In this document: positions 47,213-58,070 of the stretch, in pieces
Layout: every line of letters begins with the position of its first letter
How positions within the stretch are numbered: position 1 is the first letter of the stretch
Assembly (NCBI GenBank): GCA_963555705.1
Contig: OY743181.1
Location: 28,090,513-28,154,512 of the forward strand
Source of the DNA: Ligustrum vulgare
Taxonomy: Eukaryota; Streptophyta; Magnoliopsida; Lamiales; Oleaceae
DNA length: 64,000 nucleotides
Direction of reading: 5' to 3'
Program-made: the position numbers and the translations under genes
Notes under the pieces: model-generated
Seen by the model: the letters and a program-made list of their open reading frames with translations, nothing else
What the model was told of the DNA's origin: nothing
Databases searched by the model: none

Positions 47213-49693
47213 TAAAGAAATGCAAAAAGTCGAGCTTTAGACTTAAAACGGAGCGCTTGTTGGGAGGCAACCCAACCTTTCTTCCCTTTTTTATTTATTA
47301 CGCTTTCATAAGTTATTTATTTGCTGAATTTTAGATATATGCATGGTAGGAAATATGTTCGAGTGTTTTGCATGTTTCATGTTAAGAGCACTTGTGCATA
47401 ATAGTCTATTATTGCATATTTAGGTATGTTTTTGATTTTGCATGTTTACATTAGGCTAGATTTTTATCGTCATTCCAAACTCACACACACTAGTTTGGAT
47501 CATGAAGTTAATGTTTGAAAAATCATTGCATCGATCATGAAGTGATTATGGGGATAAAAATGATTTTGAATTTCAAAAATAGGAAAAAATTTCATTACTT
47601 CCGTGAACTGCGCGATCGCGGGCCTATAGGCTCTAGCGATCGCGAGTTTGCATTTAAAATTCAATAGATTTCTAAACCTTGAACCACGCGATCGCTGGCA
47701 CTCCAGCTAGGCGATCGCGTGGCTACACTAGGACCAAATTTGGCAGTTTAAGTGTCGTTCCTCATGTTTTCAATTTCACACATTGTAAACTTGTTTTCTC
47801 TCCCCTAATCACCTCATTTTTGACCTTACATTTTGTGTGCATGTCATCAACACTTAGTTGCATCAATATCATTGCTATTTCCCGCATCCAAATCAATCAA
47901 AGGTATGTAATTCTTCACTTGAAACATACTTTACTCAAATTTATGAAATTTTCTTTTAGATTTTGAATAATTGGAATTGTGAATTGTGAAGAAGGGGCTT
48001 AAGTTAGTTGTTGGAGTTTGTGATTTGTGATTCAGTAGACAAAATTTTTGGTTCATTCATGCCTCCAAACCTATGCATATCCGTTGATTTTTGCAATGCA
48101 CACCATGTATTTGATGAAATGCCACAAAGAGAGTTTTTTGCTAATTTTATAAATCCATCCGAGCATTTATCTTCATGAAATGTGTATCAATGTTTATGTG
48201 TGTGTAGTGCATGAGTTAGTTCACATCTTGACATTAAAACCATTAAAACCATGTTGGCATCATGACAGCCCCATTGCAAGGACACTGCAGGGCACTGCAC
48301 CTGAAAATTCACTCACGTCACCTACTTCTCTACACTGTTTCATGACCCTATTGATCTTCAATTGAGCTGAATTTTTAATATATTGTCGATCATGCTGTGA
48401 ACTTTAACGTATCAAAAGATGGCTAAGGAAAATTTATGTTTTTCTAGGCGATGTAAAGGCTTGAATGTGTGGGGTCGACCAATTTTGAAAATTCAAAAAT
48501 TGTGCTTTAACTTAAGATTGGGGGTGTGGTCCTGAACTTCCATTATTTCTTATTGGTGTTTATAACTTCTAATGTTACTTATCTCTTATTTGCAAGGTAA
48601 ACATCAATCAGGACACCTCAAACCAAATCGGGAAAAGCAAGAAAATGGTCGATTCATCCAAGACAGTGCAACAAGAAGCTTCAAAGAAATACATCCTCTA
48701 AACTTGGGAAGTTCTCGTTCTCTTTTCTTTGTCTTGTTTTATTTTGTTGAATCTTTTTGACAAACATTGAGGAAAATGTTCATTTAAGTCTGGAGGTGAA
48801 AATTCATTGCATTCATCATTCATTTTATATTCATTCGATTCTTTAGGGATAAAATAAAAAAAAATAAATTTTTTTTTTTTTGAAAACTTTGTTGACATGC
48901 TTATTGCCTAGGATATAGTATGAATCAATTTGTGTTTAGGTTTGAAAATTGGACAACATGAAAGCATGAACTTATTTTGAACTGGTTATGTTTTGCTAGA
49001 TTCATACTTATTGCGCACATAGCCAGTGTTGGATAATTGCTTGTGTGAGGGATGTTGTTTAATGTATGTGGGGCAAAGCTTTATGCAATTTGAACTTAGG
49101 AATGACTCAAAAAGCCCTGAACTTAGATCGTTAGACATCCCACCCCTAAATTAGAATCAATCATGCTAAAAGGCAAGTTTGGGGGTAAAATTGTTGGAAT
49201 TTGTGTGTATTGACGGGTTGGAGGTCTGTGGTTCTTGGTTTTTCACTTTAGTCATTGCAGTTTGGTCAATTAGTATAAACCATTTCCAGCATATAAACAG
49301 AAAAATGTTGAAGGTCTTATTCTGCTCTTCAAATGCCTTTTTGACTCGAGTAAGTAAGTCCGAGGGGTCTTTCAAACCTGGTGCCCTAAAGCCAACTGGC
49401 TTGGGAGTCATCGACCTAAAGCTCGCTACAAGGATCAATTAGAAAGCAAGTATGGAGAGTGGACTTACACATATGACATTATAACATCTTTAACTTTTAT
49501 GTTTAAGCCTTTATGACTCGGGCAAGTACGTCTGAGGGGTTCTTTGAACCTGGTACCCTAAAGCCTTCTGGTTTGGGAGTTGCCGATCTGAAAGCCCGCT
49601 ACATGGGTCATATAGAAAGCCCATATGAAAAGTTCTGCACAAAGATGGTAAAAGACAGGGACAATTAAAAGAAAAAGTCGTCCATCAAAAGAA

Positions 49694-49732
<39 letters not shown>

Positions 49733-50248
49733 CATGGTATAAGCTTTGTTGACTGAGCTGTGGTGGTTGATGTTGTAGAATTGGGGTCCACTTTCTTTTG
49801 ACTTGTTATGCACGCATATTTCTGATTCTGACTACCTTGTGTGGAAAAAGTAAAGAATATTTTTAGAACCCACATAGATGGAAACCCGAGATGTGAGAAA
49901 AAAACAGAAAGTGGTGATCATCCATGAGCGTTGAAAGGAATTTCATTAGAAATCATAGATTGACCACATGGGATTCGGGCTTGATTATGCATAATGAGCC
50001 ACACAGTGTTGAGCACATCTTTTGATTAAGTATGCGTTTGACATTGGCTATTCACACACACACTTGAAAATCTGGCATGATATAACTAGAAATTATTTTG
50101 CATTGTTGTCCATAACTCTTGCTGAAGCTTGAATTGATTTGGACTATGGAGGCATATGGTGAACATGTTGACACAACAAAAATAATTGCACGTTGTTATT
50201 TTAATTTGTTAGTTTAGTTTACATTATTCGAGGACGAACAATAATTTT
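47213..50248 (+). other. Non-coding 3' region of the Athila-like element
   Basis: It contains GCTTGTTGGGAGGCAACCCA (47248-47267), a string that recurs in inverted form near 59370. It also contains GCGATCGC palindromes (47608-47720), two copies of a structured repeat (49330-49620) and a TA microsatellite at about 49690-49727. Where a full Athila would carry pol and env there is nothing. Confidence 0.7.
49330..49620 (+). repeat. Two copies of a hairpin-forming repeat
   Basis: Copies start at GACTCGAGTAAGTAAGTC (49343) and GACTCGGGCAAGTACGTC (49515), period about 172 bp. Each has two potential stems: GGT...ACC or GGTTC...GAACC, then CCC(TA)AAGCC...GGCTTGGG or its variant. Related copies with compensatory changes occur in inverted orientation at 58079-58560. 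Confidence 0.65.
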
Positions 50249-50262
50249 AGTTTGGGGGTATT

Positions 50263-51940
50263 TGATAAGTGTATTTTATACACTTATTTGTACGTCTAAA
50301 TTAGAATAAATTATTATCGTTTTAGAATATATGCTATTTAATTTGTGTTTATTTGTTTACTTTGCAGAAAATATTTCAAAAGATGAAGAATGAAGTAATT
50401 GATGAGAAAAATGCATAATTGGATGTTAATTGGAGCTAAAATGAGCAATTGATAAGTTTGTGACGTCAACCGGAAAGATGCAATGTGGCGAAATAAACAA
50501 ATCAGAGGTTGAAGGACCCAATTGAAGGAATTGAGAGTTGAAACGAGCGAATTGAGAAGATTCCAAAGTATGGGGACTATATATATTGTTGCAATTGGAA
50601 GTTGAAGGACTGAAAAACAAATTAAACATGAGGTACCAACTTGCAAATATTCAATGATTGATTTGGATAATAAGAAGATATTTTGAGGATTTTTAGGAGT
50701 TAATTGGATGCAAGTATAAGTCAAAAAGGAATGGAATATGATAAGAATATTACCACAAAATTGATTCCAATCCTAGAAGATTCTGGACAGAATTCTAGTC
50801 GGACTTTGAGACCAAATTTTGGGGTAGTAAACGTTCGAATTAGGAAAATTATATTTCAAGAAGAATTGTAGCCCTTTAAGTTATCTTTCTAACGAAATTT
50901 TAATCATCGTAATCGGATAAGGAAAGAGAAAGATATGGTCGAAATACTGAACGCTGTGCAGATACCAAAAAAGACTCGCGCGCGGATTTGATGAATTTCT
51001 TTCCTTCTTCAACTTGATCTCTTCACCAACTATAAATACAACCTCTTTGCACGAAAATCAGACCTTTGACTCTCCATAGAACGAGCCACAACAGAAATTT
51101 GAATTAAAATTCTTGGAGATTCAAGCATCGCAGAGGGGCGTGAATTGAAGATACTTGAAGAATTGATAATTGGTGCAATCTTTCCATTCTTCGTTGTTAT
51201 TTTCAATGAACGTCATTATATTTTGTTTTTTCTATTTAAATATAATGTGTAGCTAAATTTGATGTTGGGATGAACGATGTAGCCTAGTTAATTATTTTAA
51301 TTCCATATTCCTTGTTTTAACGCTTTAATGCATGTGTTGATTTATTATTGCGTTTAATGCGTGAATGAATTGGCCACTTATTCATGATTTTATGTGTTAT
51401 TTTCATAATCCGAGAGGTGAGTTAATAACATAGATCTAGGTAATAAATCCGGTAATTGAACGAGAGATAGAAATATACTCTTGTAATTATTGCGGTCGTG
51501 TGTGAATTCTTGTGTGTAATGCATCTAGTTAAGGAATATTCGGACCCGCTGTAGAGATACAAGGTTGACTTATTTAGGTATGATTGATTTAAACTCGAGA
51601 GATGAATCTCAATTTAAATTAGTGAATTCGACCGAACACACAAATACGAAATAAAACTGGAATTGGAATTGATTTAATTAGCTAGGTGAATTCGTGAATC
51701 CCAACTACTTTACAATCTTATTTGAAAACAAAACAATTTAACAATTCTTTTTAATTCATTAGTTTCATTTCTTAATTCTAGATTTTTATTCTTAAAACGA
51801 TTTTTCTTTGTTCAAATAAAGTTAAGAACTGAAATATTTTGGTAATTAATAGCAGTCCTCGTGGGAACGATAATCCGGACTCTAAGGTCCACTTTATTAC
51901 TTGATTACGATATCGTACACTTGCGATTTCAAACACAACA
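50263..51940 (+). repeat. 3' LTR of the Athila-like element
   Basis: 1678 bp, same termini as the 5' LTR. It differs from it by about 25 substitutions, a TATA insertion near 50582 and a 2-bp insertion near 51323. Confidence 0.95.
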
Positions 51941-51945
51941 AAACC

Positions 51946-53135
51946 TAATATCGAACTACCTAAAGCTAGAGTGGAAAAGATAAAGTAGATTCATTTCAGA
52001 GACATACTTGATAAAATCTTTTGGACCTTGACTTCTTCAGTTGATTTCACTATGCAATCCTATCTTGGATTATTCAGTTATAAAAAGTACATTATAGTCA
52101 TCTTACAATACATATGGAAGCAATCATTACCTTAAAATTTCCATTTTCAATTAGAAAGTGTGGCATAAATCATGCCCACTAACGAGATCCTGAAATACAA
52201 AATGGGAATGAATATTCCTCCAAAGTGTTCTGTCACAGTGAGGAAAATACTGAACATGTTCTAATCAATGGGCGTATTGCTAAGGAAGTGTGTAAAGTAT
52301 TAAGTCAAGATTATGGTATCCCTATCATTCAATTCAACAAATCTATTATTTTTTTTAACACATGCATTTCTCGCAAGAGTGGAGGAGAAGTTCATCCCAT
52401 ATACTATCCCTATTATTGCATTATAGTGCCATGAGTAGTAAAAGAGTTATTAGTAGAATCTATTGGCTCCTTCTTAACATTCAAAATGCTAAATTGTTGA
52501 AGAGTAACAAAAGAAAGTTAAATCCAAATGTTGTTAAATGGATCAAGCCACAACTTGGATGGATAAAACTCAATTGTGATGAGAGCTTAAAAATGAACAA
52601 AAATGCTGCTGGTGGGGGAGTTTTTAGAAATCATAAAGGGGAAACCATTCTAGGATTTTGTGAATATTATGGTGAAGCTACAATTCTTAAGGCTGAACTC
52701 AAGGCCATTGCTAAGGGTTTGCAAATAGTTTTTGCAGTTAAACTATTCCAACATTTAGGTGGAATTTGATTCTAAGGTTGTAATCGATTTCCTTAAAATG
52801 AAGAATAGGGGTGCATGGAGAATTCAACTCATCATCGAAGCCTTCACTCATTATAAATATAACCAAAACACCATCTTTACGCACATTTGGAGAAAAGGAA
52901 ATAAGGTTGAGGATTGGCTAGCAAACATTGGATACAAAGATAAGAATTATAGAACCTTTTCTTCAAGAGATTTTGTTGGAAATAGAAAAGCTTAGGCGAG
53001 GATGGACAAAACATGAATTCCTAACATTTGGGTTTGAACCGTGCTGCTGAATCTGTATCTGGCTTGCTGGTTAGGTAGCTAAACTTTGGTTATTAAATTT
53101 TAATTGTTACTATAAATTGTTTTATGTTTTATGTA
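51946..53135 (+). pseudogene. LINE 3' end: zinc-binding region and RNase H
   Basis: After the Athila-like element the LINE frame resumes. A zf-RVT-like segment (about 52165-52300) has PTNEILKYKMGM and HSEENTEHV. RNase H follows with LGWIKLNCDESLKMN, GGGVFRNHKGE and AELKAIAKGLQ, and after a frameshift near 52745 continues with VEFDSKVVIDFL and HIWRKGNKVEDWLA to 52995. A short 3' tail reaches the inverted LTR at 53136. There is no poly-A tail before that border, so the true 3' end was probably displaced by the later insertion. Confidence 0.85.
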
Positions 53136-54439
53136 TGTTGCTCGAGTAAAATCCCCGCAAGCGCACGAGATCTTTGATAAGTAATAGATTTGATGAGTTG
53201 AGAGTTATCGTTCCCGCGAGAAATACGTTCTAGTCTTAATTATCAGTTTATTGTTGATTCAATTAAGTGAAAAATTAAAATGGGATTTTTTGATCTATTC
53301 TAAAAATTGCAATGAATAAATAATAAATAAAAATGTTGAGGAGTAAATATGAATGGGGAATATTTATTGGAATCCGAATCCACTTATTATCACCTATCTC
53401 AATTCAACAATTTGTAGTTTAAATCATTCAAGCGTTACTTGACAATTGATAATTCACATGCAATTAATTTTTCAACATGAAATGAATCTATCCTTAGTCT
53501 GAATACAAATATTTAGAAAGCATTAAATAAACCACCGAATTTACTTTAGGATTTAAAATTGCTATTAATCACTGAACAATAAACAAGAAATGGTATACAA
53601 ATTTTAATTTAATCCATGCTCGATGTGTGTTTGTAGTTAGTCAACCCAATCATTTTAGTGCGCTAAATCTCCCGACCCTTTATGGTCAAATTTTAGCTTT
53701 TTATCTCGTGGGATGCACTTCCCTCCAAACTTGTTATTTTCTTTCTAAAGGTATGCTTTCTAAGGTTGTTTTTCAAATTACTAATTTCCCGCTCAAGTTT
53801 GGTTGATATCTAACAAATGGTAGCTACTATATGGGTCTGTGATGATTCTCCTTTATTTGAGTACCCCAACCTTCAAGTATTCACTAGGTAATTCAAACTC
53901 ATGAGCCATCTCAATCCCCTTATGCAACCTATCAACTAAGTTCTAAATTATGCACTACCTTTCTCCATTAAGTCTTTAGAAGATCTCTATAACGAACTTT
54001 CACTACAACAAAAAAGGGCTTTTGCAACACTTGAATTGCAACATTCGGCAGTTGAATGTTACTAAAGAGACATATCGCAACATTTTAAGAAGTGAATGTT
54101 GCGATTGGTGTTAACAATTGAGCTTTAGCAACATTTGTCAAGTGAATGTTGCAAAAGAGACCCATTTGCAACATTTATTGAATGTTGCAAAAGAGTTCAA
54201 CATTTTGCAACGTTTAAAAAACGTTGCAAAAAGTACCCCTTTCGCAACGTTTTTTAAACGTTGCAAAAGGGTGTCCTTTTGCAACATTTAAAAAACATTG
54301 CAAAAGGGTGTTCTTTTGCAACATTTAGCAAGTGTTGAGAAAGGGGTACCCTTTTGCAACGTTTTTAAAACGTTGCAATAGCTTTTCAAACTTGGGGATC
54401 AAAGTGCAAATTTTGAAAAATTAAAAATATGAAATCAGA

Positions 54440-55128
54440 TTTTTACTCCCTCTCTCTCATTTGTATCAATCAGAGAAGTTAAGGGAGAGAGACGAGAGAA
54501 ACAGAGGAAGGGACGATGGCGTGCGAGGCTCTCACCAAATCCGGCGCCACAGCCGGCGATTGGCCGGCGGAACGCCGCCGCAGGGTGGCGGTGGTAGTGA
54601 TGTAGAGAAAACAGCGGAAAGGGGAAGATTTGGGCAGAATTTTGGGGAGATCCGAGAATAATCGAGGCTTGATTTCGCGATTTTCCGGCGAGCATACCGG
54701 CGGTCGAGATAGGTAAGTATCTGGGTTATGTCTTATTCATGGTTTTTGGGTTGATTTTGGGTTTTTGATTTGGGTTGGGGTTGGCCGCGATTTGGTGTTG
54801 CTGCAGGGGTTGATGGTGGATTCTTGGTGGTTGGCGGCGGAAATGGGTTTTGTCAATTACTATCCGAATACAGGAAGCACTCGAGTCAAGCCGTCTGGAT
54901 CTTCAAGCAAACGTTAAGGACCCCCTTCCTGATGCGCTACTACATGCTAATGTTATCACTGGCAAAGCAAGCGGAAGTAAAGATCATGAGCCCATAGAAG
55001 AGAATCATGTCAACCCCAATCCTTCAGCTGTGTGTGGTGCTGGAGTTGTTCGAACAGATGGAGGAAATCCAAGTAATGGACCCAGACCAAGCTTAATGGA
55101 AAGAAATAGCACTGCCCGTACTCATGAG
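54440..55128 (+). pseudogene. Captured host gene fragment, leader plus exon, unidentified
   Basis: A purine-rich leader with GAGAGAGACGAGAG leads to an ATG at 54516 and a short GC-rich frame, with a possible GT donor at 54711-54716 (GTAAGT). A second exon (54874-55128, 85 codons, AG acceptor CAATTACTATCC...ACAG, donor GTGAG) encodes EALESSRLDLQANVKDPLPD, ALLHANVITGKASGSKDHEP and, at its end, PSLMERNSTARTHE. Splice sites and open frame look genuine, so this is a recent capture. I do not recognise the protein; the exon is hydrophilic, Asn/Ser-rich and probably disordered. Confidence 0.6.
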
Positions 55129-55439
55129 GTGAGAAATTCATTGTCTTGCTTATTTACCTCTATTAATTTAATAACCTAAACATCAACAGGTGCTATATCT
55201 ACTGTAAGAATAATGAAAGGTATTTGTTTCTTCTTCTTCTTCTAGAGCTCCTGTGAATGAGGATTGTAGCAGACACTGCTTTTGGTATTATATATATTAG
55301 GACTGAAATTGAGCATTATATTTCAAAAGCAAAACAAAGAAAAAGGATGATCAATAGCAATTCTAATTTGTTTGGAATCACGAGAAGAGACTTTAAATTT
55401 TCTTACAGTCTGGTTTATTGAATATTTGTTTAGGTGTAT

Positions 55440-55581
55440 TTCTATATTGATCTATTAATTTTTAATATTATTTAATTTAATTAAATAATAATAAACAATC
55501 TTGTGCCGTCATCGGTGTCATCAGTCAACGGTCAACGATGGGGGCGCTCTAGCTGAACTGTTGTCCTGGATCCGCCACTGA
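55440..55581 (-). mobile_element. hAT end remnant, same family as 30959-31785
   Basis: On minus it begins CAGTGGCGGATCCAGG and continues GTTCAGCTAGAGCG, matching the left 150 bp of the 30959 element through ATAGAAATACAC. I could not find its other end or a TSD, so it may be truncated. Confidence 0.65.
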
Positions 55582-56364
55582 TTGTCTGGCTTGGGTGAGC
55601 TCGTGTAGAATGAAAAATGGGATATAAGTTATGGTTTGGTTGCTGTATATTGGTAAGTTGCTGATTCGGGGGGGGATTGAAGGGATGATGATTAGGGAGG
55701 ATTAGATAATAATAAAAGAGAATCTACAATCTTGTTCAATACGACGTATCAAACATACACTTTAATATATTCTTTCCAGAGGTTTTGAGTAAATAAATTA
55801 GCTTATTGTTAATAGTTGCTTATCAAACATTCTGCTTATTCTTGGGTTCAACCTGTTGCCCAACCCAGACATAAATATTCGATTCACAGTCAAGTATGAA
55901 TATATCTTCAGTCATTAGATCATCTTGGTTGAAATTGTGTATTTCTGTCACCTGCATTAAAAACTCTGATTCAATGTTGCAGAGAACAATCTAAGAGAAC
56001 ATGGCTGAAGTGAGGTAAATGCCATATTTCGGCCTTTCATTTCATGAATAGGTTCAGGAAAAAGACAGTTTCACAGGATGCTGTTTTTACAGACGAGCCC
56101 TTCATTCCCAGCTACTCATCTGAGTAGACAAGAGAAGGAATAGACTCTAAAAGTATTCGTCAAATTTCATTGCTGTTATTTCCCGAGTAAATGAACTATA
56201 TGAGAAAAGGGCATACCTTCAAACCTCCTGAAGACAGCGATAAATTCAGCAGTAATCAATGTAATAAATAAATGAAAGAAACCAGTTCGTGCAGCACAAT
56301 ATAGGAAGTCTGATTGCAAATATTCAAAAATAAAATGTAATAGAAATGAGTTTTTTCTTCACAC

Positions 56365-56512
56365 CCTTTGAGAAATTGCATGAGAATAAATGAGGATCAC
56401 TTTCAACATCTCTTGCAATTTTCTGGCTTGGGTATTCAGATTTTCCACCTAACAAATCCCAAAACTGCTCTGATTCTGCACCTTCTTTCTGCAGTCTGGA
56501 TTGCATATCGGG
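56365..56512 (-). pseudogene. Captured villin exon
   Basis: A 148-bp exon on minus, with acceptor CTTGCAG before 56512 and donor GTGTGAAG after 56365. It encodes QSRLQKEGAESEQFWDLLGG followed by KSEYPSQKIARDVESDPHLF and SCNFSKG. This is the segment of plant villins at the end of a gelsolin repeat (GGKSEYPSQK is diagnostic). Villins cap, sever and bundle actin. No adjoining villin exons are recognisable within the transposon, so the fragment is captured and non-functional as villin. Its open frame and splice sites are intact, so capture was recent or the exon is used in a chimeric transcript. Confidence 0.85.
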
Positions 56513-57699
56513 CTGCAAGTATGAAGTGTGATGAGTAAATTAGATAGGTAAACAATCATTGGCAACAAAAAAAAAGTATTAATTTCTTTCCATTACTTGA
56601 TAAAATATTCAAATACGATGGACAAATGTTGAAGTTTATTTTAAGTATTAAATTTGTAGTTCAAATTATGGAAGACAAACAAAATGAAACCTCTAAATGC
56701 TGAATCAACTCTTAGAGGAAGGAGCAATTAAGAGAGGCATAAGCTTCTTATGGTAAGAAACGTTTATTTATTCAATGATCTTGTGTAATTCTTATTTATG
56801 ACTAACTTCATATAAGTCTATTTGTTATTCAAGCTAAATTTGAATTCAAGATTTTTGTTAGCTATTATTAATTAGTTTTAAATTTGATTTGGGTTTAGAT
56901 AGAGTTTATTGTTGAATTTGTGATGTTGAGGAGTTAGGGATTGATGTTGGAAGTTGTTTGAGGTGTTGGTTTGATTTTTAAATTATTATGTTGGTTATGA
57001 TATTTTTTTACAGGTTGACTAAGTCCAATTTATAGGGGAGGTTCTGTCGAAATTTCTATAGAATTTTTTACAATAGAAGGGAAGGAAAGAGAAGTTAACG
57101 TGTCTAAGTTTAGGTTTTACACTTTGGGTGAAAACTCATTTTCCTTAGTAGTAGATCTAACATGTAGCTGACATCTGTCATCGATTCACTTTCACGTCTC
57201 TGGTCTAGTAGATTGATTTAGGACAAGTCATATCAATTTCTATGAAATCACATTTGAAAGATATAAATGTATTTTGCTTTTAACTCTATTTTTTATTTTT
57301 TCTACCATTTATTAAGTAAAACGTGACATTCACTTATAAATTTGCTCAAATTTGTTATAGGTGTAACTTTGAAGATGGACCGAATTTTGCGATCTAAAGG
57401 TGCGGTTATATTGCGGGATGAAGTTTATATTCCCGTAGTAAAATATTTCTTTTGTCAAATGATGATGTTCTTTTGCGAATTTGTTAAACATTATCAACAC
57501 TTTCTTTCGTGGATTTGTTATTCTCTATTGTGGATTTATTAGACATTATCAAGACTTTATTTTGTATGGATTTGAAAATTCATAATGTATTTACTTTTGT
57601 TTTTTATTTAAAGTACCATTTTAATGAAGTAATTACAAAAATTTGGGTTTTATAAATAATTTGTTCAATAATATTTTTTAAAAATATATATATATATAT

Positions 57700-58070
57700 A
57701 GCCGCGTTCAAAAAACGTTGCAAAAGGTCTACGGCAACACTCAGTAAATGTTGCAAAAGGTTGAGTTAGAAGTTTTTGCAACACTTTAAAAACGTTGCAA
57801 AAGGGTCTACGGCAACACTTAAAAAACGTTGCAAAAGGGTCTACCGCAACACTTAATAAACGTTGCAGAAGGGTCTACGGCAACACTTAAAAAACGTTGC
57901 AAAATGGTCTACTGCAACACTTAATAAACGTTGCAAAAGGTCTACCGCAACACTTAAAAAACGTTGCAAAAAGTTTTTTCTCTATGGTAACACTGCGATT
58001 TGCAACACTTGCCAAACGTTGCAAAAACCTTTTGGCAACATTTTTTGAGTGTTGCAAAAGGCTATTTTTG
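57700..58070. repeat. CACTA right subterminal repeat array
   Basis: At least seven units of the type CAACACTTAAAAAACGTTGC, separated by AAAAGGGTCTAC-G. Each unit is an inverted pair (GCAAC ... GTTGC). Matching units at the left end (54020-54385) use CAACGTTTTTTAAACGTTGC forms. A TA tract sits at about 57682-57700. Confidence 0.85.

Larger units (their letters stand above)
42911..51940 (+). mobile_element. Non-autonomous Athila-like Ty3 element, 9.03 kb, TSD AAACC
   Basis: The LTRs (42911-44582 and 50263-51940) are about 98% identical (about 25 substitutions and two small indels by eye), so the insertion is young. The TSD AAACC is at 42906-42910 and 51941-51945. The primer binding site is TGGCACCGTTGCCGGGG (44589-44605), complementary to plant tRNA-Asp with one mismatch, as in Athila. 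It holds only gag plus a retropepsin-like region, with no RT, RNase H or integrase. About 3 kb of non-coding 3' region follows, ending in a G-rich tract (TTTGGGGG) before the 3' LTR. It would have needed a helper to move. Confidence 0.93.
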
